Part shown: positions 1 through 7,506 of the stretch, piece by piece
Numbering within the stretch: position 1 is the stretch's first letter
Layout: each line of letters starts with the position of its first letter
Source: CAZFPN01 sp044370655
Lineage (GTDB): Bacteria > Pseudomonadota > Alphaproteobacteria > Rickettsiales > Deianiraeaceae
Length of the DNA: 41,239 nucleotides
Assembly (NCBI GenBank): GCA_044370655.1
Contig: JBILVD010000001.1
Span: 1 to 41,239 of the forward strand
Direction: 5' to 3'
Program-made: the position numbers and the translations under genes
Notes under the pieces: generated by a model
Seen by the model: the letters and a program-made list of their open reading frames with translations, nothing else
What the model was told of the DNA's origin: nothing
Databases searched by the model: none

Positions 1-350
1 AACTTCATATGTTTCATTGGAATGTGGTAGGTAAAGATTTTTTATCTTATCATGAATTTTTTGAGGAGGCTTATAAGGAGCTTTTAGAACAAAAAGACAA
101 AATAGCAGAATATTTAAGGTTTTCTAGTAAAAAAGCGGAGATTAATTTTGAAGATGTTTTACAGATGTCTAAAGGATTTAAAATTCCTAAAAATGCTGAA
201 GATATGTTAAAAGATGCATTAAAGGACTACAACTCCTTATTAAAAGACTATGAGGATTTGAAAAAAGACCCAATTCTTGATGCTATCGTCTCTGATATTT
301 TACAGGAGATAGAAAAGAAGATATATTTTATACAATCAATTTTACAATAA
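1..350 (+). CDS. dps: Dps-family ferritin-like DNA-binding/iron-storage protein, 5' end cut by window edge
   Basis: The C-terminal part of a Dps mini-ferritin, which oxidises Fe(II) with peroxide, stores the iron and protects DNA. The reading frame is open to the window edge (codons begin at base 3), so the ATG at base 9 is internal; about 30-45 N-terminal residues are missing. Numbering from the His of FHW, the ferroxidase pattern is complete: His at 0, His at +12 (SYHEFF), Glu at +16, Asp at +27 and Glu at +31, the spacing of E. coli Dps (which has Asp at +16). The gene ends one base before ahpD, so the two are probably cotranscribed as a peroxide defence pair. The family call is secure; the true start cannot be seen. 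Confidence 0.9.
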   Translation, partial: LHMFHWNVVGKDFLSYHEFFEEAYKELLEQKDKIAEYLRFSSKKAEINFEDVLQMSKGFKIPKNAEDMLKDALKDYNSLLKDYEDLKKDPILDAIVSDILQEIEKKIYFIQSILQ

Positions 351-351
351 T

Positions 352-873
352 ATGAAAATACAGGACTTATTAGAAAATATACCAGATTTTGCAGTTGATT
401 TAAAACTTAACGCAAAAAATCTTTTAAACACAACGATTTTAACTAAAAGTCAAGCAATGATTATTTTTGTTGCTTGCGCGTTTGCAACTAAAAATAAAGT
501 TCTTTTAGAGGCGATTTTAGAAGAAGCTAGCCAAGTTTTAAGCGAAACCGAGATTAATGCTGGAAGAACTTCTGCAAGCCTTATGAGTATGACAAATGTG
601 TATTATCGTTTTACTCATCTTGTTTCAAACGAAGAATACTCAAAAATGTCTGCGGGGCTTAGAATGAATGGACTTTCCCCTTCTAAACATGGAATTCCTG
701 CTATTGATTTTGAGCTTGCATCAGCTGCCGTTTCTGCGATTAATGGTTGTGGAATGTGTATGGATTCTCACGAAAAAACTCTAAAAAAGCATGAGGTTGA
801 GTCTGTAAAAATTCAAGAAGCTGTAAAAATAGCAAGTGTTGTAAATGCGCTTAGTGTTGTTTTAAATGCTTAA
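352..873 (+). CDS. ahpD: Alkyl hydroperoxide reductase AhpD (carboxymuconolactone decarboxylase family)
   Basis: 173 residues, the usual AhpD length. The redox site is NGCGMCMDSHEKTL, with Cys133, Cys136 and His140. Glu121 sits at the position of the proton-relay Glu of mycobacterial AhpD, and the spacing of the four residues matches that family. AhpD is a thiol peroxidase or reductant for AhpC; no ahpC is visible here. The start lies one base after the dps stop, which supports translational coupling. The gene faces purH tail to tail with 15 bases between the stops; the only structure there is a weak AGTTT/AAACT repeat, not a convincing terminator. Confidence 0.9.
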   Translation: MKIQDLLENIPDFAVDLKLNAKNLLNTTILTKSQAMIIFVACAFATKNKVLLEAILEEASQVLSETEINAGRTSASLMSMTNVYYRFTHLVSNEEYSKMSAGLRMNGLSPSKHGIPAIDFELASAAVSAINGCGMCMDSHEKTLKKHEVESVKIQEAVKIASVVNALSVVLNA

Positions 874-888
874 GTTTTGTTGATGAAA

Positions 889-2415
889 CTAGTGCTTAAA
901 GTGGCGGGATTTAGCAAAAAATAGGCTTACTCCGTTTTCTTTTGCATAGTTTTTTACTTCCTCATCTTTTATAGAACCACTAGGAGCTATTATTGTTGTT
1001 ATTCCATAAGTTTTTGCTAATTCTAGATTATCTGTAAACGGAAAGAATGCGTCGCTTGAAAGTATGCAATTGGAAGGTTTAACGCCAGAAATTGAAAGTT
1101 TTTTGCATGCAATTTCCATTGCATCAACTCTACTCGTTTGCCCACATCCAAATGAAATTACTTTCGTCCCTTCCGTAATTACAATAGCGTTGGATTTAAA
1201 AAACTTTACTGCCTTAAAGCTGAATTCAAGTTCTTCTTTTGTAAATTGAGAGTTATGCCCTGATACAAGCTCTAAACTTGGTTCTAATACGTCTAAATTT
1301 TGTATCAAAAGTCCACCTTGAACTCCTTTAAAAATTAGCCCTTCTTCGTTTGTGTAATTTGGAGATTCTAGTAGCCTTAAGTTAACCTTCTTGCTTAAAA
1401 TTTCTCTTGCTTCTAAGGTAAATTTTGGAGCAATGATAACCTCGTAGAAATGTGTTTTTAATTTTTCTGCAAGCTCCAAGCCTACTTCTCTATTGATTGA
1501 CACAATTCCTCCAAAAGCACTTTTTGGGTCAGAAGAAAAAGCAAGTTGATATGCTTCGAGGATTGTTCTTCCTGTTGCAAGACCACAAGGGTTTGCATGT
1601 TTTGTTATGCAAACGGCAGGTTCTTTAAAGCTAGAAGAGGCTTCAAGGGAAGCGTCTGCATCCGCAATGTTATTATAACTTAACTCCTTTCCTTGCAATT
1701 GCACACTTTTTGCAAAACTATTTTTAGAGAGTGGAATTTCATAAAAATTTGCTTTTTGATGAGGATTTTCCCCATATCTCAAGCTTTGTTTTTTTCGAAG
1801 AGGAAGGCTTGTAACTTCACTTTGTATATTTGTTTGCTCGTTAAACCAGTTTGCAATTACACTATCGTAAAATCCTGTTAACGCAAAGGCTTTTGCAGAG
1901 CATTTCTTTCTAAATTCAAGAGATGTTTGCAAGTCATTTTGCTCTAACTCTTCCTTTAAGTTTTTATAATCACGAATATCGGTTATTATAGTTGTGTATT
2001 TGTAATTTTTGGCAGAAGAACGAACCATGGAAGGCCCGCCTATATCTATCTTTTCTATAATTTCTTCAAAACTTCCACCTCCCGCTACAGTCTCTTCAAA
2101 TGGGTAAAGATTTACTATACAAAGGTCAATTTTTTCAATATTATGAACCTTCATAACTTCCTCATCTTCTTTTCTCCCTAATAATCCCCCATGAATTTTT
2201 GGGTGAAGTGTTTTAACTCTACCAGACATCATTTCTGGAAAGTTTGTAAAATCTGATATTTCAATAGCATTAATACCGCTTTCTTTCAGTAATTTAAAGC
2301 TCCCTCCTGTTGATATTATTTTAACTCCATTTTCAGCTAAAAATTTTGCAAGCGGAATTATATCTGTTTTGTAGTATATTGAAATTAATGCGGTTTTAAT
2401 TTTAATTAAGTTCAT
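889..2415 (-). CDS. purH: Bifunctional AICAR transformylase / IMP cyclohydrolase PurH
   Basis: 508 residues, full length. It catalyses the last two steps of de novo IMP synthesis in the cytosol. The N-terminal cyclohydrolase (MGS-like) domain spans about residues 1-190 (STGGSFKLL, GRVKTLHPKIHGGLL, VNLYPFEET, IDIGGPSMVRSSAKN). The transformylase domain follows, with RYGENPHQKA, the catalytic KHANPCG motif, and SDAFFPFTDN near the C terminus. It begins 50 bases after the yqaA-like gene and is probably the last gene of the mlaC-mraY-yqaA run. De novo purine synthesis separates this organism from Rickettsia, which lacks the pathway. Confidence 0.97.
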   Translation of the reverse strand: MNLIKIKTALISIYYKTDIIPLAKFLAENGVKIISTGGSFKLLKESGINAIEISDFTNFPEMMSGRVKTLHPKIHGGLLGRKEDEEVMKVHNIEKIDLCIVNLYPFEETVAGGGSFEEIIEKIDIGGPSMVRSSAKNYKYTTIITDIRDYKNLKEELEQNDLQTSLEFRKKCSAKAFALTGFYDSVIANWFNEQTNIQSEVTSLPLRKKQSLRYGENPHQKANFYEIPLSKNSFAKSVQLQGKELSYNNIADADASLEASSSFKEPAVCITKHANPCGLATGRTILEAYQLAFSSDPKSAFGGIVSINREVGLELAEKLKTHFYEVIIAPKFTLEAREILSKKVNLRLLESPNYTNEEGLIFKGVQGGLLIQNLDVLEPSLELVSGHNSQFTKEELEFSFKAVKFFKSNAIVITEGTKVISFGCGQTSRVDAMEIACKKLSISGVKPSNCILSSDAFFPFTDNLELAKTYGITTIIAPSGSIKDEEVKNYAKENGVSLFFAKSRHFKH

Positions 2416-2465
2416 AAATCTTTAAAAAATTAAGATAGAATTAACATAATAAACAGGTTTGTCAA

Positions 2466-2861
2466 TTAAAAATATATTTGCATTTGTGGAAAGGGAATTG
2501 CAAATAAGTAGTAAATAAAATTTACTGTTGACGCAAAGGTTAGGAATTTTATAAAATTTACCTTTAAAACTCCAAAATAGAATGATATAAATGCTGATAT
2601 TACTGGTATAAAGCAAAACAATAACATTAAAAAACCGAATTTTGGCATTTCCTTCAAGTCCTTTTTTATAAATCTTCTTAACAACCTCCCTAATGTAAAG
2701 TTGAATGATAGGGCTAGAATAATTCCTAAAAATTTGGCAATAAAGGATATTTTTACTCCTAAAATCATGCTTCCTAGTTTGTAAAAACTGCCAGAAGATA
2801 ATGGAATTAAAGTGAATGCTAAAAACGTATTTTCCACAATTAACCAAAACCCTTTTGTCAT
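2466..2861 (-). CDS. YqaA/DedA-like (SNARE-associated Golgi superfamily) small membrane protein
   Basis: 131 residues and largely hydrophobic, with three to four predicted membrane segments. The N-terminal stretch ENTFLAFTLIPLSSGSFYKLG resembles the re-entrant loop of YqaA-type proteins, and LSFNFTLGRLLRRF resembles the family's N-x-x-x-G-R segment. These proteins are thought to act in lipid or membrane homeostasis; the substrate here is unknown. It starts one base after the mraY stop, so it belongs to the mlaC-mraY operon. An overlapping ORF in another frame (2422-2847) lacks these motifs and was discarded. The family assignment rests on short motifs and is moderate. Confidence 0.6.
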   Translation of the reverse strand: MTKGFWLIVENTFLAFTLIPLSSGSFYKLGSMILGVKISFIAKFLGIILALSFNFTLGRLLRRFIKKDLKEMPKFGFLMLLFCFIPVISAFISFYFGVLKVNFIKFLTFASTVNFIYYLFAIPFPQMQIYF

Positions 2862-2862
2862 A

Positions 2863-3828
2863 TTAAAAAAATGAGGATATAAAAATTAAACTAAGAACGA
2901 CTGTTAAAAGAAATGCAAACTCTGCTATCTTTTGCTCCTTTATGCCACATAATTGATAGTGGTGATGCAAGGGGGACATTTTGAATATTCTCCCGCCTCC
3001 CGTCTTTTTAAAATATATCACCTGAATTATAACCGAAAGGGCTTCCATGAATATCACAAAACCTACAAAAGGAAGAACTAGCTCTAATTTTAGTATTATA
3101 AAAAATGATGCAATTATAGACCCAAGCCCCATACTTCCTGCGTCTCCCATAAAAATTGAGGCGGGATTTGAGTTGAATACCGAAAAAGCAAGCATAGCTC
3201 CTAAAAAAACAAATAGAGTTATCTTTAAAACGTCTAAATTTATTGATAGATTAAATTTTATTCCATAAAGTATGGTTATTAAAAATGCAAAAAGTGTTAT
3301 GATTTGCTTACCTGCAAGGCCATCTAAACCATCTGTCAAGTTAACTGCATTTACCGTTCCATTAAAAGCAAAAAATGCGATAACAAAACTTAAAGCGACA
3401 GGAAGTTTAAAATCTACTACTCCGAAAAAAGGTATTAATATTTTAAATATACCAAAATTTGGATTGTAATAAATTGCTAAAAAACAAACAAAGCAGGCAA
3501 GTAAGCTTTGAAAAAAGAGCTTTTGTTTTGCGGAAATTCCCTCATAACTTTTGGATAGGACTTTTTTTAAATCATCTACAAAGCCTAAAACAAGCATAAT
3601 AATACTAGGGACGATTAATATTAGGCTTTTAAAAGAAGTAAAAAAAAGTAAGGTTATAATGCTACCTAAAAATATACAAACTCCACCAAATGGGCTTACC
3701 TTGTGTTTTTCCCCTTCTGTTTTTGGCACAAAACTTCTAGTTGGATTTTGCCATTTAAAACTAAGCTTAATTGTTATTTTTGTGATTATAAAAGTTAAAA
3801 TAAAGCTTGTTATTAATGGTAAAATCAT
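2863..3828 (-). CDS. mraY: Phospho-N-acetylmuramoyl-pentapeptide transferase MraY
   Basis: Integral membrane enzyme that attaches phospho-MurNAc-pentapeptide to undecaprenyl phosphate, making lipid I. Signature stretches are present: NLTDGLDGLAG (catalytic and Mg-binding Asp), FMGDAGSMGLG, and the C-terminal histidine motif PLHHHYQLCG. There are about ten hydrophobic segments. At 321 residues it is shorter than the roughly 360 of most proteobacterial MraY and closer to Firmicute lengths. Its ATG overlaps the mlaC stop in a 4-base ATGA arrangement. It is isolated from a mur/fts cluster, which is unusual because mraY normally lies in the dcw cluster. Confidence 0.95.
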   Translation of the reverse strand: MILPLITSFILTFIITKITIKLSFKWQNPTRSFVPKTEGEKHKVSPFGGVCIFLGSIITLLFFTSFKSLILIVPSIIMLVLGFVDDLKKVLSKSYEGISAKQKLFFQSLLACFVCFLAIYYNPNFGIFKILIPFFGVVDFKLPVALSFVIAFFAFNGTVNAVNLTDGLDGLAGKQIITLFAFLITILYGIKFNLSINLDVLKITLFVFLGAMLAFSVFNSNPASIFMGDAGSMGLGSIIASFFIILKLELVLPFVGFVIFMEALSVIIQVIYFKKTGGGRIFKMSPLHHHYQLCGIKEQKIAEFAFLLTVVLSLIFISSFF

Positions 3829-4424
3829 TTTTTTGTAATATATTTTTCTGCTCTAAATTCTTTTATAGATTTTGGGTTTTGGTCGTAAAGCATTGCAAAC
3901 ATTTGTCTTTGAGAATTAATTATGCTAATTTCTGCAAACTTTCCGTCTGTAATTTTTAATTCTCCGTTTTTTTCTTCTATATCAAGAACTATTTCAAGAT
4001 TTTTTTTAGATTTATCTGCGTATTGAAGAGAGATTAAAAATGAGTTTTGATTGCCTAACTTTCTTGATTTGAAGTCTTCAACTCCTTGTAAAGCTATCAA
4101 GATAATGTCTTTAAAGCTGCTTATAAAGTATTTTGGATACTCTACTAAGAAAGTTTTTTGCTCATCTTCGTTTAATGTTTGCCATTTTGCTCTACCTAAA
4201 ACTCTCTTGGATGCTTTTTCTATATCAACACATTCAAAAAGTAAGTTTTCCATCTCTTCTGCTTGCCTTTCTGAGCTTGTTTTCATTTTAGAGATGCGTA
4301 ACATTCTTCCAACTGATTCGTTTAAGAATTTCTCATAATCAGTTTTAGCGTTACTGTAACCATCTGCTAAACTTGTTTTAAATAGAGCTAACAAAGTAAT
4401 TATAAACAAAAATTTTCTCTTCAT
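3825..4424 (-). CDS. mlaC: MlaC/Ttg2D-family periplasmic phospholipid-binding protein
   Basis: 199 residues with an N-terminal signal peptide (KRK, hydrophobic core, TSLADG cleavage region). The body matches the MlaC pattern: FLVEYPKYFISSFKDIILIAL resembling the family's F-x-x-Y-x-x-x-L segment, then a mixed beta region ending in the conserved segment GELKITDGKFAEISIINSQRQMFAMLYDQN. MlaC shuttles phospholipids between the outer and inner membrane for the MlaFEDB transporter. No mlaD, E or F is nearby. Its stop overlaps the mraY start, which puts lipid transport and wall precursor synthesis in one transcript. It is transcribed divergently from the DadA-like gene. Confidence 0.8.
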   Translation of the reverse strand: MKRKFLFIITLLALFKTSLADGYSNAKTDYEKFLNESVGRMLRISKMKTSSERQAEEMENLLFECVDIEKASKRVLGRAKWQTLNEDEQKTFLVEYPKYFISSFKDIILIALQGVEDFKSRKLGNQNSFLISLQYADKSKKNLEIVLDIEEKNGELKITDGKFAEISIINSQRQMFAMLYDQNPKSIKEFRAEKYITKK

Positions 4425-4503
4425 ATTTTTTATTGATATTGTTTTAATTTTGGAACATTTAAATTAAAAAATCAAGTTTTTCTTTTAAAATAGTAAAAAT
4501 TAC

Positions 4504-4532
4504 TTGATATAAATAAAAAAACATTTTAGAAT
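4504..4532 (+). promoter_or_regulatory. Sigma-70-type promoter for the DadA-like gene
   Basis: TTGATA (4504-4509) and TAGAAT (4527-4532) with a 17-base spacer. Each hexamer matches consensus at five of six positions. The expected start of transcription near 4540 leaves an untranslated leader of only about 19 bases before the GTG at 4559, with no clear ribosome-binding site. Confidence 0.6.
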
Positions 4533-4558
4533 TGTCGTAATTATATTTATTTTTATTT

Positions 4559-5746
4559 GTGCAAACAAAAGTTGCTATAATTGGCGGTGGAGTTATTGGT
4601 GTTTTAACGGCATATTTTTTGTCTAAAAAAGGTTTTACCGTTGAAGTTTTTGAAAAGAGAATGGGAGTGGCAGGAGGTGCAAGCCTTGCTAATGGTTCAC
4701 AAATTAGCTTTTCTCATATTTACCCTATTTATTTTGAGAATAATGGTCTTAAGGCTGTTTTTAAGTCTAAACAAAAATTTGATAGTGTTTTAAAATCTGG
4801 CGAAGTTAAAAAATCTATTTTAGATTTACAAAAAGAAAGCATACATCACATTAACAAGCATATTAAAAATTTTTCGGAGCTTGCTTTTATAAGTAAAGAG
4901 GCACTTGATGAGGTGGTAAAAAATGAAAAGCTAGAGCTTTATATAAAAAATTCTGGAATTTTACATTTGTTTAAAAATAAAGCGGAGGCAATGAATGAGG
5001 TTGAGCATGCAAAACTTTACGGTCAACCTTTTAGAATGCTTTCTATGCAAGAAACTTGTCAAATAGAGCCAAATGTTTCCAACTTTGAGGCAAAATTTAA
5101 TTTTTCCGTTTATTACGAGCAAGACAAAACATCAAATTGTCATGATATTTGCAAGATTTTAGAAGGGATTTTAAAAGAAAGGGGGGTGGTTTTTAACTTT
5201 AAGTCCGAAGTTAAAAGGTTGCACTCTGAAGGTGAAAAGATAACCTCTCTTGAGCTTGAAGATGGCAGTGAAGTTAAGGCAGATTACTTCGTTTGTGCAA
5301 ATGGAACAGACTTACCAAGCCTAGCCTCCACAGTTGAGCTTGAATTTAACATCTTTCCAGTTAGAGGGTATTCTTACACTTTTAATATGGAAAAATCTAA
5401 TTATGCCCCATTTGTTGGGTTGATTGATAGGGAGAGAAAAATGGTCTACTCTTTGTATAAAAACTATCTTAGAGTGGCAGGCTTTTTTGATATTGGAGTT
5501 GAAGAACCTTCTTTAATTGCAAGCCGTATGAAAGATTTTGAAGATACTATATTTGACGTCTTTCCACTGCTAAAAAGAAATGGAATTGTTCATAAATGGA
5601 CGGAGAATAGACCTTTCACTCCAGATTCTCTTCCAATTATAGGGAAGTCTAGCCCTTTTTCTAACTTATTGATAAATGGAGGGCATGGAGCTCTCGGTTT
5701 TACTCTTTCTTTTGGGTCTGCAAAAATAATTTCTGAGTTAATTTAA
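4559..5746 (+). CDS. FAD-dependent D-amino-acid dehydrogenase-like oxidoreductase (DadA family)
   Basis: 395 residues, predicted to oxidise D-amino acids (or a related amine such as glycine or sarcosine) and pass electrons to the respiratory chain. The Rossmann FAD site is at the very N terminus (IIGGGVIGVLTAYFL, then VEVFEKR). The C terminus has the DAO-family segment RPFTPDSLPIIG followed by LINGGHGALGFTLSFGSAK, typical of DadA. The start is GTG, chosen because it puts the GGGVIG motif a normal distance from the N terminus and lies just after the promoter. The substrate cannot be fixed from sequence; with VanX-like activity nearby, D-Ala from wall turnover is an attractive guess. Confidence 0.8.
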   Translation: MQTKVAIIGGGVIGVLTAYFLSKKGFTVEVFEKRMGVAGGASLANGSQISFSHIYPIYFENNGLKAVFKSKQKFDSVLKSGEVKKSILDLQKESIHHINKHIKNFSELAFISKEALDEVVKNEKLELYIKNSGILHLFKNKAEAMNEVEHAKLYGQPFRMLSMQETCQIEPNVSNFEAKFNFSVYYEQDKTSNCHDICKILEGILKERGVVFNFKSEVKRLHSEGEKITSLELEDGSEVKADYFVCANGTDLPSLASTVELEFNIFPVRGYSYTFNMEKSNYAPFVGLIDRERKMVYSLYKNYLRVAGFFDIGVEEPSLIASRMKDFEDTIFDVFPLLKRNGIVHKWTENRPFTPDSLPIIGKSSPFSNLLINGGHGALGFTLSFGSAKIISELI

Positions 5747-5752
5747 AATTTT

Positions 5753-5938
5753 ATGGATATCAAAACTATACTTTCCCTCTTTTCAATTCTACAAAGAAAA
5801 AGCACTTGGGTTATTGTGCTTGTTGTTATTGGAGGTTATTTTATTTTTGAAAAGTATGAAAGTAGGATAGTTGAAAAATTTCCTCAAGCAAAGAAAATTA
5901 AACAAAAGATAGATACTGCAAAAAAGATTGTATCTTGA
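5753..5938 (+). CDS. Small single-pass membrane protein of unknown function
   Basis: 61 residues that I do not recognise. One membrane segment (about residues 18-33, STWVIVLVVIGGYFIFEKY) is followed by a lysine-rich amphipathic tail. It starts 6 bases after the DadA-like stop, so it probably shares that transcript. The prs promoter overlaps its last codons. Its close spacing and sensible membrane topology favour a real gene, but its small size leaves doubt. Confidence 0.5.
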   Translation: MDIKTILSLFSILQRKSTWVIVLVVIGGYFIFEKYESRIVEKFPQAKKIKQKIDTAKKIVS

Positions 5939-5962
5939 CTTTTGCTTTAAAAATATTATTAT
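5935..5962 (+). promoter_or_regulatory. Sigma-70-type promoter for prs
   Basis: TTGACT (5935-5940), a 16-base spacer, then TATTAT (5957-5962). The -35 element overlaps the stop codon of the preceding small ORF. This gives prs its own transcription start, some 15-20 bases before its ATG. Confidence 0.5.
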
Positions 5963-5986
5963 TAATTCTAATTTAATTCTAAAAAG

Positions 5987-6919
5987 ATGAAACTTGTTGT
6001 TTGCAATAGCAATCCCCCACTTTCAAATGAAATATGCAAGATATTAAAGCAAAATCCTGTGGAAGCAGAAATAAAGAAATTTGCGGACGGTGAAGTTTTT
6101 GTTGAAATTAAAGAAAGCCTTAGAGGGCAAGATGTTTTTATTTTGCAATCTACATCAAAGCCTGTTAATGATAATTTGGTTGAGCTTTTGGTTACGATTG
6201 ATGCGGTAAAAAGGGCTTCTGCAAAAACAATTTTTGTTGTTATGCCTTATTTTGGGTATGCAAGGCAAGACAGAAAGGTCTCTCCCAGAACTCCAATTTC
6301 TGCAAAATTAATAGCAAATTTGCTTGAGGCTTCAGGGGCAAGCCATATTGTAACTATAGACCTTCACGCTGGGCAAATTCAAGGTTTTTTTGATATACCG
6401 GTGGATAATATGTATGCTCAACCTATTTTTGTTTCTCATATAAAAAACTCTATATCACTAGATGAAATTGTAATTACTTCTCCTGATGTTGGTGGAATTG
6501 CAAGAGCAAGGGCGGCGGCAAAAAAGCTTAATTCTCCTATTGCAATTATAGACAAAAGAAGAGAAAAAGCTGGAGTTTCTGAGGTTATGAACATTATTGG
6601 TGAAGTTGTTGGAAAAACTTGTATAATAATTGATGATATAGTTGATTCGGCAGGAACTTTATGCAATGCCGCAAATGCACTAGTTTCAGTTGGAGCAAGA
6701 AGTGTTATTGCTTATATTACTCACGGAGTTTTGTCTGGCAATGCGATTGAAAAAATAGAAAGTTCAAAAATTTCAAAGCTTTTCATTACAAACTCAATTG
6801 ATTTAAGCGAGGAGGCTAGGGCTTGCAAAAAAATTGAGGTACTTTCTGTGGCTCCACTGCTTGCAGAGGTTGTAACGAGAATTGCTTCAAATTTTGGAGT
6901 TTCAACACTTTCTGAGTAG
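5987..6919 (+). CDS. prs: Ribose-phosphate pyrophosphokinase (PRPP synthetase)
   Basis: 310 residues, standard bacterial class I length. It makes PRPP from ribose 5-phosphate and ATP for purine, pyrimidine, NAD and histidine synthesis. Visible motifs are the ATP-site region YFGYARQDRKVSPRTPISAK, the metal-binding TIDLHAGQIQGFFDIPVDN, the flexible-loop segment PDVGGIARARAAAKKL with the following DKRREKAG, and the PRPP-binding loop IIIDDIVDSAGTL. It has its own promoter and ends five bases from the stop of the convergent unknown gene. It supplies the substrate used by the purine pathway that PurH completes. Confidence 0.97.
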   Translation: MKLVVCNSNPPLSNEICKILKQNPVEAEIKKFADGEVFVEIKESLRGQDVFILQSTSKPVNDNLVELLVTIDAVKRASAKTIFVVMPYFGYARQDRKVSPRTPISAKLIANLLEASGASHIVTIDLHAGQIQGFFDIPVDNMYAQPIFVSHIKNSISLDEIVITSPDVGGIARARAAAKKLNSPIAIIDKRREKAGVSEVMNIIGEVVGKTCIIIDDIVDSAGTLCNAANALVSVGARSVIAYITHGVLSGNAIEKIESSKISKLFITNSIDLSEEARACKKIEVLSVAPLLAEVVTRIASNFGVSTLSE

Positions 6920-6924
6920 GGCGG

Positions 6925-7380
6925 TTATATCACAGAAACGTTCAAATCCACTAGTGGAATTGTGATGAACCTTCTCTCCTGCTCCTCCGTTACAATGAAT
7001 TTAGCGTAATACTCAAAGAAGTGTTTTTTTGGGTCATCTTGCACCAAATCCTCCTTTGATGTTTTTGCTTTTATTGATATTAGTAAGCATTTTGCTTGTC
7101 CTTCTTCAATGTTTAGATACCAACACATTCTTTTTTCAATGTTAAGCATTAAACCTTTAATTTTTTTATATTCAATTTTGGTAGCAATTGGATTGTTTTG
7201 TATTAAATACTTACTAAGTCTTGTGTTTTTGTACATATTAACAAGTTGTTTTATAACTTTTTCTTTCGCTTTTATGTATTTTTCACTGTTTTCAAGCACA
7301 AAAGGTAGAGCTTCTTGTTGTAGCTTTATAATATCTAAGATATTAGACGCAATAGCTTCGTTCTCCGTTCTATTCGTCAT
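6925..7380 (-). CDS. Hypothetical protein, soluble, function unknown
   Basis: I do not recognise this protein. The longest frame opens at 7428, but I place the start at the ATG at 7380 because AGAGG stands five bases upstream, a good ribosome-binding site, whereas the ATG at 7428 has none. That gives 151 residues: a helical N-terminal half (KLQQEALPFVLENSEKYIKA) and a mixed C-terminal half with MCWYLNIEEGQAKCLLISIKA and a strand-rich end. There is no signal peptide or membrane segment. It lies downstream of htpG beyond a strong inverted repeat, so it is probably transcribed separately. Confidence 0.55.
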   Translation of the reverse strand: MTNRTENEAIASNILDIIKLQQEALPFVLENSEKYIKAKEKVIKQLVNMYKNTRLSKYLIQNNPIATKIEYKKIKGLMLNIEKRMCWYLNIEEGQAKCLLISIKAKTSKEDLVQDDPKKHFFEYYAKFIVTEEQERRFITIPLVDLNVSVI

Positions 7381-7436
7381 TTTTACCTCTTTTTTTAAAG
7401 AAGACTCATTTTTAATAAGTGACTGCATAAAAATAA

Positions 7437-7469
7437 AATTTATGTTTTACTATTTTTAAAACATAAATT
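7437..7469 (-). terminator. 12-base perfect inverted repeat, likely terminator of htpG
   Basis: Arms 7437-7448 (AATTTATGTTTT) and 7458-7469 pair perfectly around a 9-base loop. Read on the minus strand, the hairpin comes 37 bases after the htpG stop and is followed by a T-rich tract (TTATTTTTATG). The stem is AT-rich, as expected in this genome. It could instead be an operator for the downstream unknown gene. Confidence 0.5.
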
Positions 7470-7506
7470 GAAAAATGCAACTAAAAAAATTAAAAAAGTT
7501 GAATTT

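Noticed and set aside
2422..2847. 141-residue ORF on the minus strand overlapping the yqaA-like gene
   Set aside because: It is out of frame with the YqaA-like motifs, lacks them, and the other frame starts one base after mraY with a coherent membrane topology.
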